The notes: a model not told the origin generated them from the sequence alone. Counted from the first letter of the stretch, positions 53,383 to 61,849 are shown. The stretch is 64,000 nucleotides of DNA from Acidobacteriota bacterium (GCA_016213775.1 JACQZR010000248.1:55242-119241), one strand, 5' to 3'. Program-made: numbers and translations.

Positions 53383-55872
53383 ATGAACCGACACGTGATC
53401 GCAGTTGCGCTTTGTTTTTGCCTCAGCACGGCATTTGCACAGGGCCAGAAGAAGGGCGGCAAAAAGAAGGCTGCGGCTAATCCCGAAGGCCCGGCGGCGG
53501 CAGGCGTCACCGCGAAATGGGCTGGGGCGATCGAGGGGCACCGCTTCAGCGAGACCGGGAAGCATTGCGACTGGCCGTCGATTGCGTATTCCAAAGACGG
53601 GTCGATGTGGGCGGCCTGCGTGGAGTGGAACGATAAGGACGCCGACCGGTTGCTTGTACGGCGCAAAGACGCTCGCGGAAACTGGGGCCGGCCGGTTGAG
53701 CTGGCCGACGGCAATTGGGACCACTACTCGCCCGCACTCGCCGGCCGGAGCAACAGCGTGGTGGCGGTGTGGGCCGGTCAGGTGGATGGCAATTGGGATT
53801 TGTGGTGGAGCGAAGTGAGCGCCGAGGGCAAGGCCACTCCGCCGGCGCGACTGACCACCGCTCCCTACAGCGACTTCAATGTGCGGGCAGTGAGCGATGC
53901 CGCCGGTAATGTCACGATTGCCTGGCAGTCCTTTCGCGGAGGCAACTCGGACATCTATGTGCGGCGCTTGACGGGCAGCACCTGGGGTCCCGAGGAGCCG
54001 TTGACGACGTGGGCTCCGAATGACTGGGAGCCTTCCATTGCACTCGACAGTAAGGGCGTCGCGTGGATCTCCTGGGATTCGTACAAAAACGGGAACTACG
54101 ATGTGTACCTGCGGTCGTACGACGGGCGGAAGGTGGGCGACATCGTCCCGGTCACCACGGAACCGGCCGCGCAGTTCCATTCCGCCGTCGCCGTGGACTC
54201 CCTCGATCGCGTGTGGGTGGCCTGGGACGATGCGGGCAAGAACTGGGGCAAGGACTTCTCCCGATCGAGTTCGGTGGAGGGCAGCCGCGGATTGCATTAC
54301 TCACGCGAACTCGGAATGCGGGTCTATAGCGGCGGCCAGATGCATGAGGTAATGAACAACGTCATGGCGCGCTTCAATGGCCGCATGCAGCGCTACGCGG
54401 AACTGCCGCAGTTAATGTTCGACGGCAGCGGCGCGCTGGTGCTGGTGTTCCGGCATTGGACTTACACACGGCCGCATGAGATCTTTCACTTCTACGCGAC
54501 ACGGTTGAGCAATGGCGAATGGGCTGAGCCGTATCAGTTCTCCAACAGCCCGGGACAGAATACCCAGTTTGCTTCGGTGGCGCGCACGCCGGGCGGTAGC
54601 ATTGCGGTGGCGTACTCAAGTGACGGCCGCGGCGAAAACGTGAAGCCGGAAAGCCAGATGCATGCGATCCACTACAACAGCTATGTGGCGGAGTGGCCCG
54701 CCGGCAGCGGACCGGCCAACGCCAACCTGGTGCTTGCGCAGATGCCTGCTGCCAGCGCCGCGTGGGACCGGCGGGTGCGGGCGACGATGAAGGCGGGAGG
54801 CAAGAACTACACACTGATGATGGGCGATTGCCACCGCCATACCGACATCCGCGGACATAGCGGCGTGGATGGTTCCATTCTGGATACGTACCGCTATGCG
54901 TTGGATGCGGCGCAGTTGGACTTCCTCGGCACGGCTGATCACAACGAGGTGACCGGCGGCCGTTGGGTGGACAGCCTGCGCGATTACCAGTGGTGGTGGA
55001 CGCAGAAGGCCGTGGACCTGTTCACCCATGCTCCGAATTTTGTGGGCATGTATTCGTATGAGCATTCGATGGCTCGTCCGGCGGGTCACCGCAATGTGCT
55101 GTTCTTGAAGCGCGGCGCGCCGCTCCGGCCGATTGATCGTGAGCGCAAGGACGAAGACAATCTGCCTCCGAACATGTGGAAGTGGTGGGAAGCGAATGTG
55201 CTGTCCCAGCCGGGTCAGAAGAGCGTGATCGTGCCGCATACGTTCGGCGCCGGGCCGATTGCGGACTTCAACTGGCCCAATGCCCGGTTCGATTGCTTGC
55301 TCGAGATGTACCAGGGCGCGCGCGGCAGCTATGAAGCCTGGCGCATGCCCGAGAAAGAGAAGCGCGGGCCGACGCAGGTGGATGAGGACGGACATTTCGC
55401 GCGCAATGCATTGGCCAAGGGCAACGTGTATGGGTTTGTCTCGTTCAGCGATCACGGGTCGACGCATAACAGTTGGGCCGGGGTTTGGGTGGAAAAGCAG
55501 GACCGCGGCGGGATTATGGATGCGATGTATTCGCGGCGGACCTTCGCGGCCAGCGATGAGATTGTTTCCAAGGTGGCCGCGGGTGGTCACATGCCAGGCG
55601 AGGAATGGGTGGTAAATGGCAAGAAGGCCCCGAGCATTGAGGCAGTGATTGACGCACCGGATCAGATCCTGCGCGTAGACATCGTCAAGGACGGCAAGTA
55701 CGTGTATACGACGAAGCCGGGCGAGCGGCGTGTGAAGATCAGTTGGCGCGACCGCGAAGTGACTCCGGGCAAGTCGTACTATTACGTGCGCGTTTTCCAG
55801 CGCGATCCCGAATCTCCCGATGGTGACCCGGAGATCGCCTGGACGTCACCGTTCTACATCACCTACAAGTAG
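53383..55872 (+). CDS. Exported beta-propeller + PHP/DUF3604-like protein
   Basis: This 829-residue protein has a signal peptide (MNRHVIAVALCFCLSTAFAQG) and a Lys/Ala-rich linker. A six- or seven-bladed sialidase/propeller-like region follows (~45-450), with repeated VAVWAGQVDGNWDLWWSEVS-type blades. The C-terminal part from ~478 is PHP-like: LMMGDCHRHTDIRGHSGVDGS has the DxHxH metal motif, then DFLGTADHNEVTGG, VGMYSYEHS and FVSFSDHGST provide further metal ligands. This is the layout of DUF3604-type proteins, probable metal-dependent phosphoesterases or esterases. The last residues form a small beta domain. The gene overlaps the convergent aminotransferase by 10 bases. Confidence 0.85.
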   Translation: MNRHVIAVALCFCLSTAFAQGQKKGGKKKAAANPEGPAAAGVTAKWAGAIEGHRFSETGKHCDWPSIAYSKDGSMWAACVEWNDKDADRLLVRRKDARGNWGRPVELADGNWDHYSPALAGRSNSVVAVWAGQVDGNWDLWWSEVSAEGKATPPARLTTAPYSDFNVRAVSDAAGNVTIAWQSFRGGNSDIYVRRLTGSTWGPEEPLTTWAPNDWEPSIALDSKGVAWISWDSYKNGNYDVYLRSYDGRKVGDIVPVTTEPAAQFHSAVAVDSLDRVWVAWDDAGKNWGKDFSRSSSVEGSRGLHYSRELGMRVYSGGQMHEVMNNVMARFNGRMQRYAELPQLMFDGSGALVLVFRHWTYTRPHEIFHFYATRLSNGEWAEPYQFSNSPGQNTQFASVARTPGGSIAVAYSSDGRGENVKPESQMHAIHYNSYVAEWPAGSGPANANLVLAQMPAASAAWDRRVRATMKAGGKNYTLMMGDCHRHTDIRGHSGVDGSILDTYRYALDAAQLDFLGTADHNEVTGGRWVDSLRDYQWWWTQKAVDLFTHAPNFVGMYSYEHSMARPAGHRNVLFLKRGAPLRPIDRERKDEDNLPPNMWKWWEANVLSQPGQKSVIVPHTFGAGPIADFNWPNARFDCLLEMYQGARGSYEAWRMPEKEKRGPTQVDEDGHFARNALAKGNVYGFVSFSDHGSTHNSWAGVWVEKQDRGGIMDAMYSRRTFAASDEIVSKVAAGGHMPGEEWVVNGKKAPSIEAVIDAPDQILRVDIVKDGKYVYTTKPGERRVKISWRDREVTPGKSYYYVRVFQRDPESPDGDPEIAWTSPFYITYK

Positions 55873-57020
55873 GCGAGGACCGACCCGCTTTCCTGCGCGG
55901 CTTGCACGACGCTGCCCAGGATGTTGCAGGCCTCGTCGATCTGCGAGCGCGTAATTGTGAACGGCGGCAGCATGCGTAGTGTGGTTTCGTGCGTGCAATT
56001 GATGAGCAGCCCCTGGCGCATGGCTTCTTCGACGAGCGGCGCGCCACTGAAGTTCAGTTGAATGGCTGCCATCAACCCCGCGGTGCGGATTTCGCGGACT
56101 CCGTATATCGTGAGCAGTTCTTGTAGTCTCTCGCGCAGGTAGATTGCGTTTTCGCGGATGTCCGGGAGCAGTTCGTCGATGATGGCGAGCACTTCCGACG
56201 CGACGCGGCAAGCGAGAGGTCCACCACCGAAGGTGCTGCCGTGCATGCCGGGCGCGAGTGCTTCGGCGGCTCTATGGGAGAAGATGGTCGCGGCCAGGGG
56301 GAGTCCGGCGGCCAGGGGTTTCGCCGTGACGACAATGTCGGGTTGCAACCCGGAGATACGCTGATAAGCGAAGCGTGTGCCGGTGCGCCCGAGTCCGCAT
56401 TGGACTTCATCGGCGATGAAAAGTGCGTCGTAGCGGCGGGCGAGACGTTGCGCCTCCAGCAGGAACGGCGCCGTCAGAATGTGGATGCCGCCTTCGCCCT
56501 GCACTGGTTCGACGATGATGGCCGCGGTCTCTTTGCGGAATGCGGAAGCCAGGTCGTCAAGGCAGTTGGGGCGTATGAAGTCGACTCCGGGAAGCATCGG
56601 CTGGAAGGGCTTGCGGTACTTCGGCTGACCCGTAATCGAAAGTGATCCCATGGTGCGCCCGTGAAAAGAATTTTCCACCGCGATCAGGTGGTGTTTGCCG
56701 CGGGCTTTGGCGGCCTTGAGCGCCGTCTCGATAGCTTCACTGCCGCTGTTGGTGAAAAAGACGCTGTCGAGACCGGCCCACTGGGCGAGTTTCTCCGCGA
56801 GCGGCTTCTGGTAAGCGTGGTGATACAGGTTGGAGGTGTGGATGCATCGCGCTGCCTGTTCGGCTATCACCTGCGTGATACGCGGGTGGTTGTGGCCGAG
56901 GGCGTTTACGCCGACTCCGGTGATGAAGTCGAGGTAGCGGCGCCCGTTGGTGTCGTAGACGTAGGGGCCATCACCGCGATCGATGGCAATGGATGGGCGG
57001 GAGTACATCGGCAGCAACAT
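55863..57020 (-). CDS. ArgD-like class III aminotransferase
   Basis: This 385-residue PLP enzyme resembles acetylornithine and ornithine aminotransferases: GPYVYDTNGRRYLDFITGVGVNALGHNHP, VFFTNSGSEAIETALKAAK, NSFHGRTMGSLSITG, EPVQGEGGI and LFIADEVQCGLGRTG. The PLP lysine is in DIVVTAKPLAAGLPLAA (near residue 233). Arginine biosynthesis (acetylornithine to semialdehyde) is the most likely role, but a role in 4-aminobutyrate or lysine metabolism is possible, and no arg gene is nearby. Earlier in-frame ATGs run into the LysR regulatory region; the ATG at 57020 gives a normal N-terminus. Its last 10 bases overlap the convergent PHP gene. Confidence 0.85.
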   Translation of the reverse strand: MLLPMYSRPSIAIDRGDGPYVYDTNGRRYLDFITGVGVNALGHNHPRITQVIAEQAARCIHTSNLYHHAYQKPLAEKLAQWAGLDSVFFTNSGSEAIETALKAAKARGKHHLIAVENSFHGRTMGSLSITGQPKYRKPFQPMLPGVDFIRPNCLDDLASAFRKETAAIIVEPVQGEGGIHILTAPFLLEAQRLARRYDALFIADEVQCGLGRTGTRFAYQRISGLQPDIVVTAKPLAAGLPLAATIFSHRAAEALAPGMHGSTFGGGPLACRVASEVLAIIDELLPDIRENAIYLRERLQELLTIYGVREIRTAGLMAAIQLNFSGAPLVEEAMRQGLLINCTHETTLRMLPPFTITRSQIDEACNILGSVVQAAQESGSVLAYL

Positions 57021-57071
57021 GATTCGATCGTAAGGCGCGCTGGCTGATTCGTCCAATATAATTATTGTTTT

Positions 57072-57096
57072 GATTGATATGATTTTCATATGAATC
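57072..57096. promoter_or_regulatory. 25-base palindrome with -10 over the LysR start
   Basis: ATATGA (57077-57082) and TCATAT (57086-57091) face each other around TTT. The symmetry extends outwards through GATT and AATC, with one mismatched pair. This is a LysR-type T-N11-A site. It contains a TATGAT -10 (57078-57083) with an extended TG, 6 bases before the ATG at 57090, which lies inside the right arm. Binding would repress the regulator's own gene. Confidence 0.6.
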
Positions 57097-57974
57097 ATGG
57101 AATCGAGATCACCCACTTACGCTACTTTGTGGCGGTGGCCGAAGAACTGCACTTTGGGCGCGCCGCCACCCGGCTTGCGATTTCGCAGCCGCCGTTGACG
57201 CAGCAGATTCAAAGGCTGGAGGAGCGCATCGGTTTTGCGCTGTTGGACCGGTCGACGCGGCGGACGGAGCTAACCGAGGCTGGCGCGGCTCTGTTGGTGA
57301 GGGCGCGGGCCGTATTGGCCGAGTTGGACCGCGCCGTGGAGGCGGCGCGGGCCGCTGGACGCGGAGAGACCGGAGAGTTAGTGGTGGGGACGCCGCCATC
57401 GGTGATGCTGGCAGGGTTGCCAAACGTGATCCGGTGGTTCCGCCGGCAGATGCAGGGAGTGGAACTGCGGCTGCGCGAACTTTCCACCGCCGCGATCATG
57501 GAAGGGTTGCAGGGCGGCGCGCTCGATGTGGGGTTTCTGCGTGCGCCTTCGGTTGCGGGAGATTTGCGCGAGTTGTTCCGGTTTTCAGAGGGCGTCGCGG
57601 TGGTGATGGCACGGCATCACCGGTTGGCGGCCGTGCGCCGCTTGCGGTTGGAGCAATTGGCCAGAGAACCCTTTGTGTCGTTTCCGCGGCGGTTGGGGGC
57701 GGGGTTTCACGATGAGTTGTGGGAAATGTGCCGGTCGGCGGGATTCGAGCCGAATGTGGTGCAGGAGGCCACCCAGTGGTCGACGGTAGTGGCGCTGGTG
57801 GAAGCGGGGTTGGGGGTCACCATCGGGCCGGCGTCGATTGCCCGATTGGGGGTGAGAGGCTGCGTGGCGCGCGTGCTCCCGGGCCGGACAACAACCGTCT
57901 TGCTGGCCTGCGGACCGCAGCGGTTGAAGGCAGCAGGGGAGCGGTTTGTCGAGGGGTGCCGGACGCGTTTCTAG
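57090..57974 (+). CDS. LysR-family transcriptional regulator
   Basis: This 294-residue regulator has an N-terminal winged helix (EITHLRYFVAVAEELHFGRAATRLAISQPPLTQQIQRLEERIG) and a substrate-binding domain (GELVVGTPPSVMLAGLPNVI). The N-terminus is complete, so the ATG at 57090 is right, although it has no Shine-Dalgarno and lies inside a palindromic site. It diverges from the ArgD-like aminotransferase with 69 bases between starts, the usual arrangement for a LysR regulator and its target, so it may control that gene in response to an amino acid or related effector. Confidence 0.92.
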   Translation: MNHGIEITHLRYFVAVAEELHFGRAATRLAISQPPLTQQIQRLEERIGFALLDRSTRRTELTEAGAALLVRARAVLAELDRAVEAARAAGRGETGELVVGTPPSVMLAGLPNVIRWFRRQMQGVELRLRELSTAAIMEGLQGGALDVGFLRAPSVAGDLRELFRFSEGVAVVMARHHRLAAVRRLRLEQLAREPFVSFPRRLGAGFHDELWEMCRSAGFEPNVVQEATQWSTVVALVEAGLGVTIGPASIARLGVRGCVARVLPGRTTTVLLACGPQRLKAAGERFVEGCRTRF

Positions 57975-57977
57975 GGA

Positions 57978-57983
57978 TAAACT
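57978..57983 (+). promoter_or_regulatory. -10-like TAAACT for the DUF1801 gene
   Basis: TAAACT ends 6 bases before the ATG at 57990 and starts 4 bases after the LysR stop. There is no Shine-Dalgarno sequence. Confidence 0.4.
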
Positions 57984-57989
57984 GGACGC

Positions 57990-58358
57990 ATGGCCAAGAC
58001 AGTGGAAGAGTATCTGGCGCGCGTGCCCGAGCCTGCGCGCACCACCCTGGAGAAGATGCGGGCGATGGTGAAGGCAGTGGCGCCGAAGGAGGCCGTGGAA
58101 TGCATCAGCTACGGAATGCCTGCGTGGCGCTACAAAGGCATGTTGGTTGGGTACGCGGCGTATCCGAAGCACTGCACCTTCTTTGTGATGAGCGGAACGT
58201 TGCTCGATGATTTCCAGACCGAGTTGGCGAGCTATGAGACGTCGAAGGGCGGCATCCGGTTTGCGCTGGACAAGCCGCTGCCCGCCGGACTGGTGAAGAA
58301 ACTGGTGAAGGCGAAGGTGGCCGGCAACGAAGCCGCAAAGGGAACAAAGAAGCCTTGA
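57990..58358 (+). CDS. DUF1801 (YdhG-like) protein
   Basis: This 122-residue protein has the DUF1801 pattern: TVEEYLARVPEPARTTLEKMRAMVKAVAP, AVECISYGMPAWRYKGMLVGYAAYPKHCTFFVMSG and SKGGIRFALDKPLPAGLVKKLVKAKVAGN. The family has a frataxin-like fold and includes the YdhG iron chaperone of Bacillus; the role here is unknown. It follows the LysR gene after 15 bases but has its own -10-like hexamer. It ends 7 bases from the T6SS sheath gene in convergent orientation. Confidence 0.88.
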   Translation: MAKTVEEYLARVPEPARTTLEKMRAMVKAVAPKEAVECISYGMPAWRYKGMLVGYAAYPKHCTFFVMSGTLLDDFQTELASYETSKGGIRFALDKPLPAGLVKKLVKAKVAGNEAAKGTKKP

Positions 58359-58365
58359 TTGGCGC

Positions 58366-59916
58366 CTACCCCCAACGCCCCTCCAACGCCGCGGACGACG
58401 ACGACACCGACCGGAACCCTGCAATCCGCACCTCATCCCGGTTGGCAATCGCGCACAACGCCATCAACCCCGTCTCGTGAATCTTCTCCACCGACATCCC
58501 GGATAGAAACACCTCCGTCGATGGCGTCATCTTCGCCTCGCCGTTTTCCTTGTAGGTGTGAATCGGGAAGCCGGTCAGCGCCGAAACCTCAGTGCCATCC
58601 ATCTGCCAGCCCGCCTCGCTGAAACAATGCCCCAGCAGCGTCGCGCACAGAAACGCCCCGTTCCCCCACAAATACCATTCGTGCTTCGGCGGTACCGGCA
58701 TCTCTTGGAAATCGAACATCTCCGTCGATTCCCCCGCCTTTCCATACGGCATCCGCAACAGAAACCGTGGCAACACCAAACCCAAATGCCGCGCCTCCGG
58801 CAAAGACCGTATCAAGCTCCACCCTTCCCGCTCCGGACCCGGTTTCCAATCCTCCGGATACGGCGCAGCCGCCAGTGAAGCGCACCCCAACAACATCGGC
58901 GATCCCGACGCCACGAACGGAGCATTCGCCATCCGCGCCAGCAGTCCCATCCGTCCCAGCAAATTCAAATCGCCCATCCCCGGGCCAAAACTGTATGCCC
59001 CCACCACCAGCGCCCACGGATGCGCGCCCGGGGTCCGCACCGTCTGCTCCACCAGAATGCGGTGCATCACCGTCGTCCGCAAATCATCGGCGCCAGCCAC
59101 ATCCGCATCCAGTTCCTCACGCGAAATGTCCAACAACAACACTTTCAGCTTCGGACCCGTCTCCAACTCGCGCACCAGATAGTACAGCCCTCTCCACGTG
59201 GCTTCCAACTCCTGCAGATACGGATGATGCAACACGTCCCCCATCGCCCCGCTCACTGCTGCATCCACCATCTGGATCACTTCTTTTTTCTTCGCATCCG
59301 GCTTCGGCACCAGGTGCGGAGCAACCAGTTCGCGCACATAGTTCGCCAGCGGATCCGCGCTCCTCGATGCCCCGCCCGGCGCCCCGCGCGTCTCCGTCGC
59401 CTCCATTGCCTGATCGAGCAGACTGCCCGACAACAAAGACCCCGCCGCTGACCCGGTGGACGGCTTCACAGGAGGCTCCACAGGTGCAGCCGCCTTTGGA
59501 GCGCTCGTCTGAATCCCAAGCTGCTTTGCCGCCGCCGCAAACGTCGCCGGATCATCCAACTCTTCCCGCAGCACGCGCAGCTTTCGAAACACATCCAGCC
59601 GCTGATACAAACGGTCGGGATGAAAATCGTCCAGTTCCACTATCCGGATTCCGATCCCATCGCCCCCGGTCACCGGCAGGCGGACTTCCACCTGCAAGCT
59701 GTCCAGCACGTCTTCAAAATTGTCACGGTCAATGGCGATAGGCCGCCGCGGCCCCTTTGTCAGAATCCCACGGCTCGCGCGCCCGCTGAAATCCCCTAGC
59801 ACCAGAATCCGGAATGGCGTCTCGGAATCCTCGCGCTCTTTCACCCGCTCGCGCTTCGCAAGGGGCGTCTTCGGGTCGACCTCCAAATGCACATCGGCGT
59901 AGGCTGGTCTTGGCAT
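58366..59916 (-). CDS. Fused TssB-TssC T6SS contractile-sheath protein, orphan
   Basis: This 516-residue protein holds both sheath subunits in one chain. Residues ~1-135 are a TssB-like domain (PFRILVLGDFSGRASRG, RPIAIDRDNFEDVLDSLQVEVRL, VELDDFHPDRLYQRLDVFRKLRVLREEL). An Ala/Pro/Ser linker (~135-180) leads to a TssC-like part (~195-516: VSGAMGDVLHHPYLQELEATWRGLYYLVRELETGP, LLDISREEL). Each part is shorter than a separate subunit, with TssC about 320 instead of ~490 residues. In the T6SS the TssB-TssC sheath contracts to drive the Hcp tube. No other T6SS gene (tssA, E-M, hcp, vgrG, clpV) is visible here. The ATG at 59916 begins MPRPAYADVHLEV. Confidence 0.85.
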   Translation of the reverse strand: MPRPAYADVHLEVDPKTPLAKRERVKEREDSETPFRILVLGDFSGRASRGILTKGPRRPIAIDRDNFEDVLDSLQVEVRLPVTGGDGIGIRIVELDDFHPDRLYQRLDVFRKLRVLREELDDPATFAAAAKQLGIQTSAPKAAAPVEPPVKPSTGSAAGSLLSGSLLDQAMEATETRGAPGGASRSADPLANYVRELVAPHLVPKPDAKKKEVIQMVDAAVSGAMGDVLHHPYLQELEATWRGLYYLVRELETGPKLKVLLLDISREELDADVAGADDLRTTVMHRILVEQTVRTPGAHPWALVVGAYSFGPGMGDLNLLGRMGLLARMANAPFVASGSPMLLGCASLAAAPYPEDWKPGPEREGWSLIRSLPEARHLGLVLPRFLLRMPYGKAGESTEMFDFQEMPVPPKHEWYLWGNGAFLCATLLGHCFSEAGWQMDGTEVSALTGFPIHTYKENGEAKMTPSTEVFLSGMSVEKIHETGLMALCAIANRDEVRIAGFRSVSSSSAALEGRWG

Positions 59917-59988
59917 GGTTATTGAATTTTTCCTCCAGCGCTTCTCGATTGTACCCCAGTCTTCTCCCGCGCATACCTGAGTGCCTGG

Positions 59989-61191
59989 CTACTCCAACAT
60001 TCCCCCCACCATCCCCACAATCTCCTCCCCAATCCGCAGCGACGACGTCGCTCCCGGACTCGGCGCGTTCACCACGTGCAGCGCCCGCGCGCCCTTCACA
60101 AAATGAAAATCCTGCAGGAAATCCCCATTCGGCGCCATCGCCTGCGCCCGTACCCCTGCCCCGCCCGCCGAAAGATCCTCCACCCGGATCGAAGGCACCA
60201 GTTTCTGCAGCGACTCGCAAAACAACTGCTTCGAAAAACTCCGCCGCATCTCCTGCCAGCACATCCCTGGATACCGCCCCAAAAACTTCCACAACCCCGA
60301 ATACGTCAGCGCATCCCACAAATCCCCAATCCGCACATCGGTCTTCTTATAACCCTCCCGCGAAAACGCCAGCACCGCGTTCGGCCCGCACTCCACGCCG
60401 CCATGAATCAGCCGCGTGTAATGCACACCCAAAAACGGAAACGCCGGATCCGGAACGGGATAAATCAAATGCCGGACCAGGTCCTGCCGCTCCGCCCGGA
60501 TCTTGTAATACTCCCCGCGGAAAGGAACAATCCGCACCTCCCGTTTCTGACCGGAAAACTCCGCCACGCGGTCTGAATGCAGCCCCGCGCAGTTGATCAC
60601 CAGCGACGCCTCATGGTCACCCTTCGTTGAAGGCACCACCCACCCCGCGCCATTCTTCCGGAACGGCATCGCCCGTGCGCCGGTCAACACCTTCCCCCCG
60701 CGCTCCGTGATCAGCCGCACCAGCGTCTCCGCCACCTTCGGGTAATCGACGATCCCTTCCTGCGGCACCCGTAGCGCCGCCACACCACCGGCATTCGGTT
60801 CAATCTCGCGATACTCCGCCGGCGTCATCCACCGCAAACCCTCCAAACCATTTTGACGCCCGCGTGTTTCGAGATCGCGCAGCCGCTGAACTTCCTCATC
60901 CCTCACCGCCACCACCAGTTTCCCGCAAATCTCGTGCGGAATCCCGTGCTCCTGACAGAACGCCGTCATCTGGCGGATCCCCTCCACCGCCATCCGCGCC
61001 TTCAACGAGCCCGGCTTGTAGTAGAGGCCGCAATGCAGCACGCCGCTGTTGTTGCCGCTCTGGTGCCGCGCTACCCCGTCTTCCTTTTCCAGCACCGTCA
61101 CCACGGCATCCGGATATCGCTCTTGCAGGCGATAGGCAGTCCCGAGCCCAACCAGCCCGCCGCCAATCACTACGAATCGCTGAGTTCCCAT
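59989..61191 (-). CDS. lhgO: L-2-hydroxyglutarate oxidase
   Basis: This 400-residue flavoprotein oxidises L-2-hydroxyglutarate to 2-oxoglutarate and passes electrons to the quinone pool. Family features: FVVIGGGLVGLGTAYRLQERYPD (FAD site), NSGVLHCGLYYKPGSLKA, NAGGVAALRVPQEGIVDYPKVA and GDLWDALTYSGLWKFLG. In bacteria it removes the toxic product of malate dehydrogenase side reactions or of lysine breakdown. The start lies 19 bases from the divergent ICMT-like gene; no Shine-Dalgarno sequence is visible. Confidence 0.92.
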   Translation of the reverse strand: MGTQRFVVIGGGLVGLGTAYRLQERYPDAVVTVLEKEDGVARHQSGNNSGVLHCGLYYKPGSLKARMAVEGIRQMTAFCQEHGIPHEICGKLVVAVRDEEVQRLRDLETRGRQNGLEGLRWMTPAEYREIEPNAGGVAALRVPQEGIVDYPKVAETLVRLITERGGKVLTGARAMPFRKNGAGWVVPSTKGDHEASLVINCAGLHSDRVAEFSGQKREVRIVPFRGEYYKIRAERQDLVRHLIYPVPDPAFPFLGVHYTRLIHGGVECGPNAVLAFSREGYKKTDVRIGDLWDALTYSGLWKFLGRYPGMCWQEMRRSFSKQLFCESLQKLVPSIRVEDLSAGGAGVRAQAMAPNGDFLQDFHFVKGARALHVVNAPSPGATSSLRIGEEIVGMVGGMLE

Positions 61192-61198
61192 TCCAAGT

Positions 61199-61207
61199 CA
61201 TAATTAT
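61199..61207. promoter_or_regulatory. Palindromic -10 core between divergent genes
   Basis: ATAATTAT at 61200-61207 is a perfect palindrome. The plus-strand reading CATAAT (61199-61204) ends 6 bases before the ATG at 61211. The minus reading TAATTA lies 9 bases before the lhgO ATG at 61191. The space between start codons is only 19 bases. Confidence 0.5.
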
Positions 61208-61210
61208 CCT

Positions 61211-61795
61211 ATGCCGCTCCTCCGCGCTGCCGCCGCGCCGATTCTTGTTTTCAATTGGATCGCCTTCAGCGCCCTCATCGCCGCCAACCACATCCAAGTC
61301 CGTGCCGCGCGCCGCCGCCTCGGAATCCCCGAAGAGCAACCCTCCCTCCGCGACCCGCGCTCCATGCAAGGACTCGCCATCGAAGGCCTCAGCTTCCTCC
61401 TCGCATTCGTCTTCTATCAATCGCCCAGCGTCGCATCCACGTGGCTCAGCGCCGTGTCCATCCTCACCGGCCTCACATCCGTCGCCGTACTCTACGCCGC
61501 GCTCCGGCACCTCGGCATGCAATGGCGCATCAAAGCCGTCGTCACCACCGACCATCGCCTCATCACCACCGGACCTTACGCCCACCTCCGCCACCCCGTC
61601 TTCTTCGCACTGTTTTGCCTGCTCCTCTCTCACACTTTGATCGCCACCCGGCCCTACGCCGCCATCGCAGCCTGCGTCATCTGCATCTACGGAACCCAGA
61701 TCCGCATCAACGCTGAAGACGGCCTTCTCCACCGCCGCTTCGGCACGCAGTTCGAAACCTACAAATCAAGAGTGCCCGCCTGGCTCCCCAACTAA
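61211..61795 (+). CDS. ICMT/PEMT-type membrane methyltransferase
   Basis: This 194-residue integral-membrane protein belongs to the isoprenylcysteine carboxylmethyltransferase/phospholipid methyltransferase family. It has about four membrane segments and the cofactor signature LITTGPYAHLRHPVFFALFCLLLS, followed by RINAEDGLLHRRFGTQFETYKSRVPAWLP. The HPxYxG-type block is HPVFFAL here. It may methylate a lipid or a membrane protein. The gene starts 19 bases from lhgO and has no Shine-Dalgarno sequence. Confidence 0.88.
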   Translation: MPLLRAAAAPILVFNWIAFSALIAANHIQVRAARRRLGIPEEQPSLRDPRSMQGLAIEGLSFLLAFVFYQSPSVASTWLSAVSILTGLTSVAVLYAALRHLGMQWRIKAVVTTDHRLITTGPYAHLRHPVFFALFCLLLSHTLIATRPYAAIAACVICIYGTQIRINAEDGLLHRRFGTQFETYKSRVPAWLPN

Positions 61796-61849
61796 TTGCA
61801 CTGCAAGAAACGCGCGACCAGTGGGATAATCTCACCAGGAGTCTTACCA

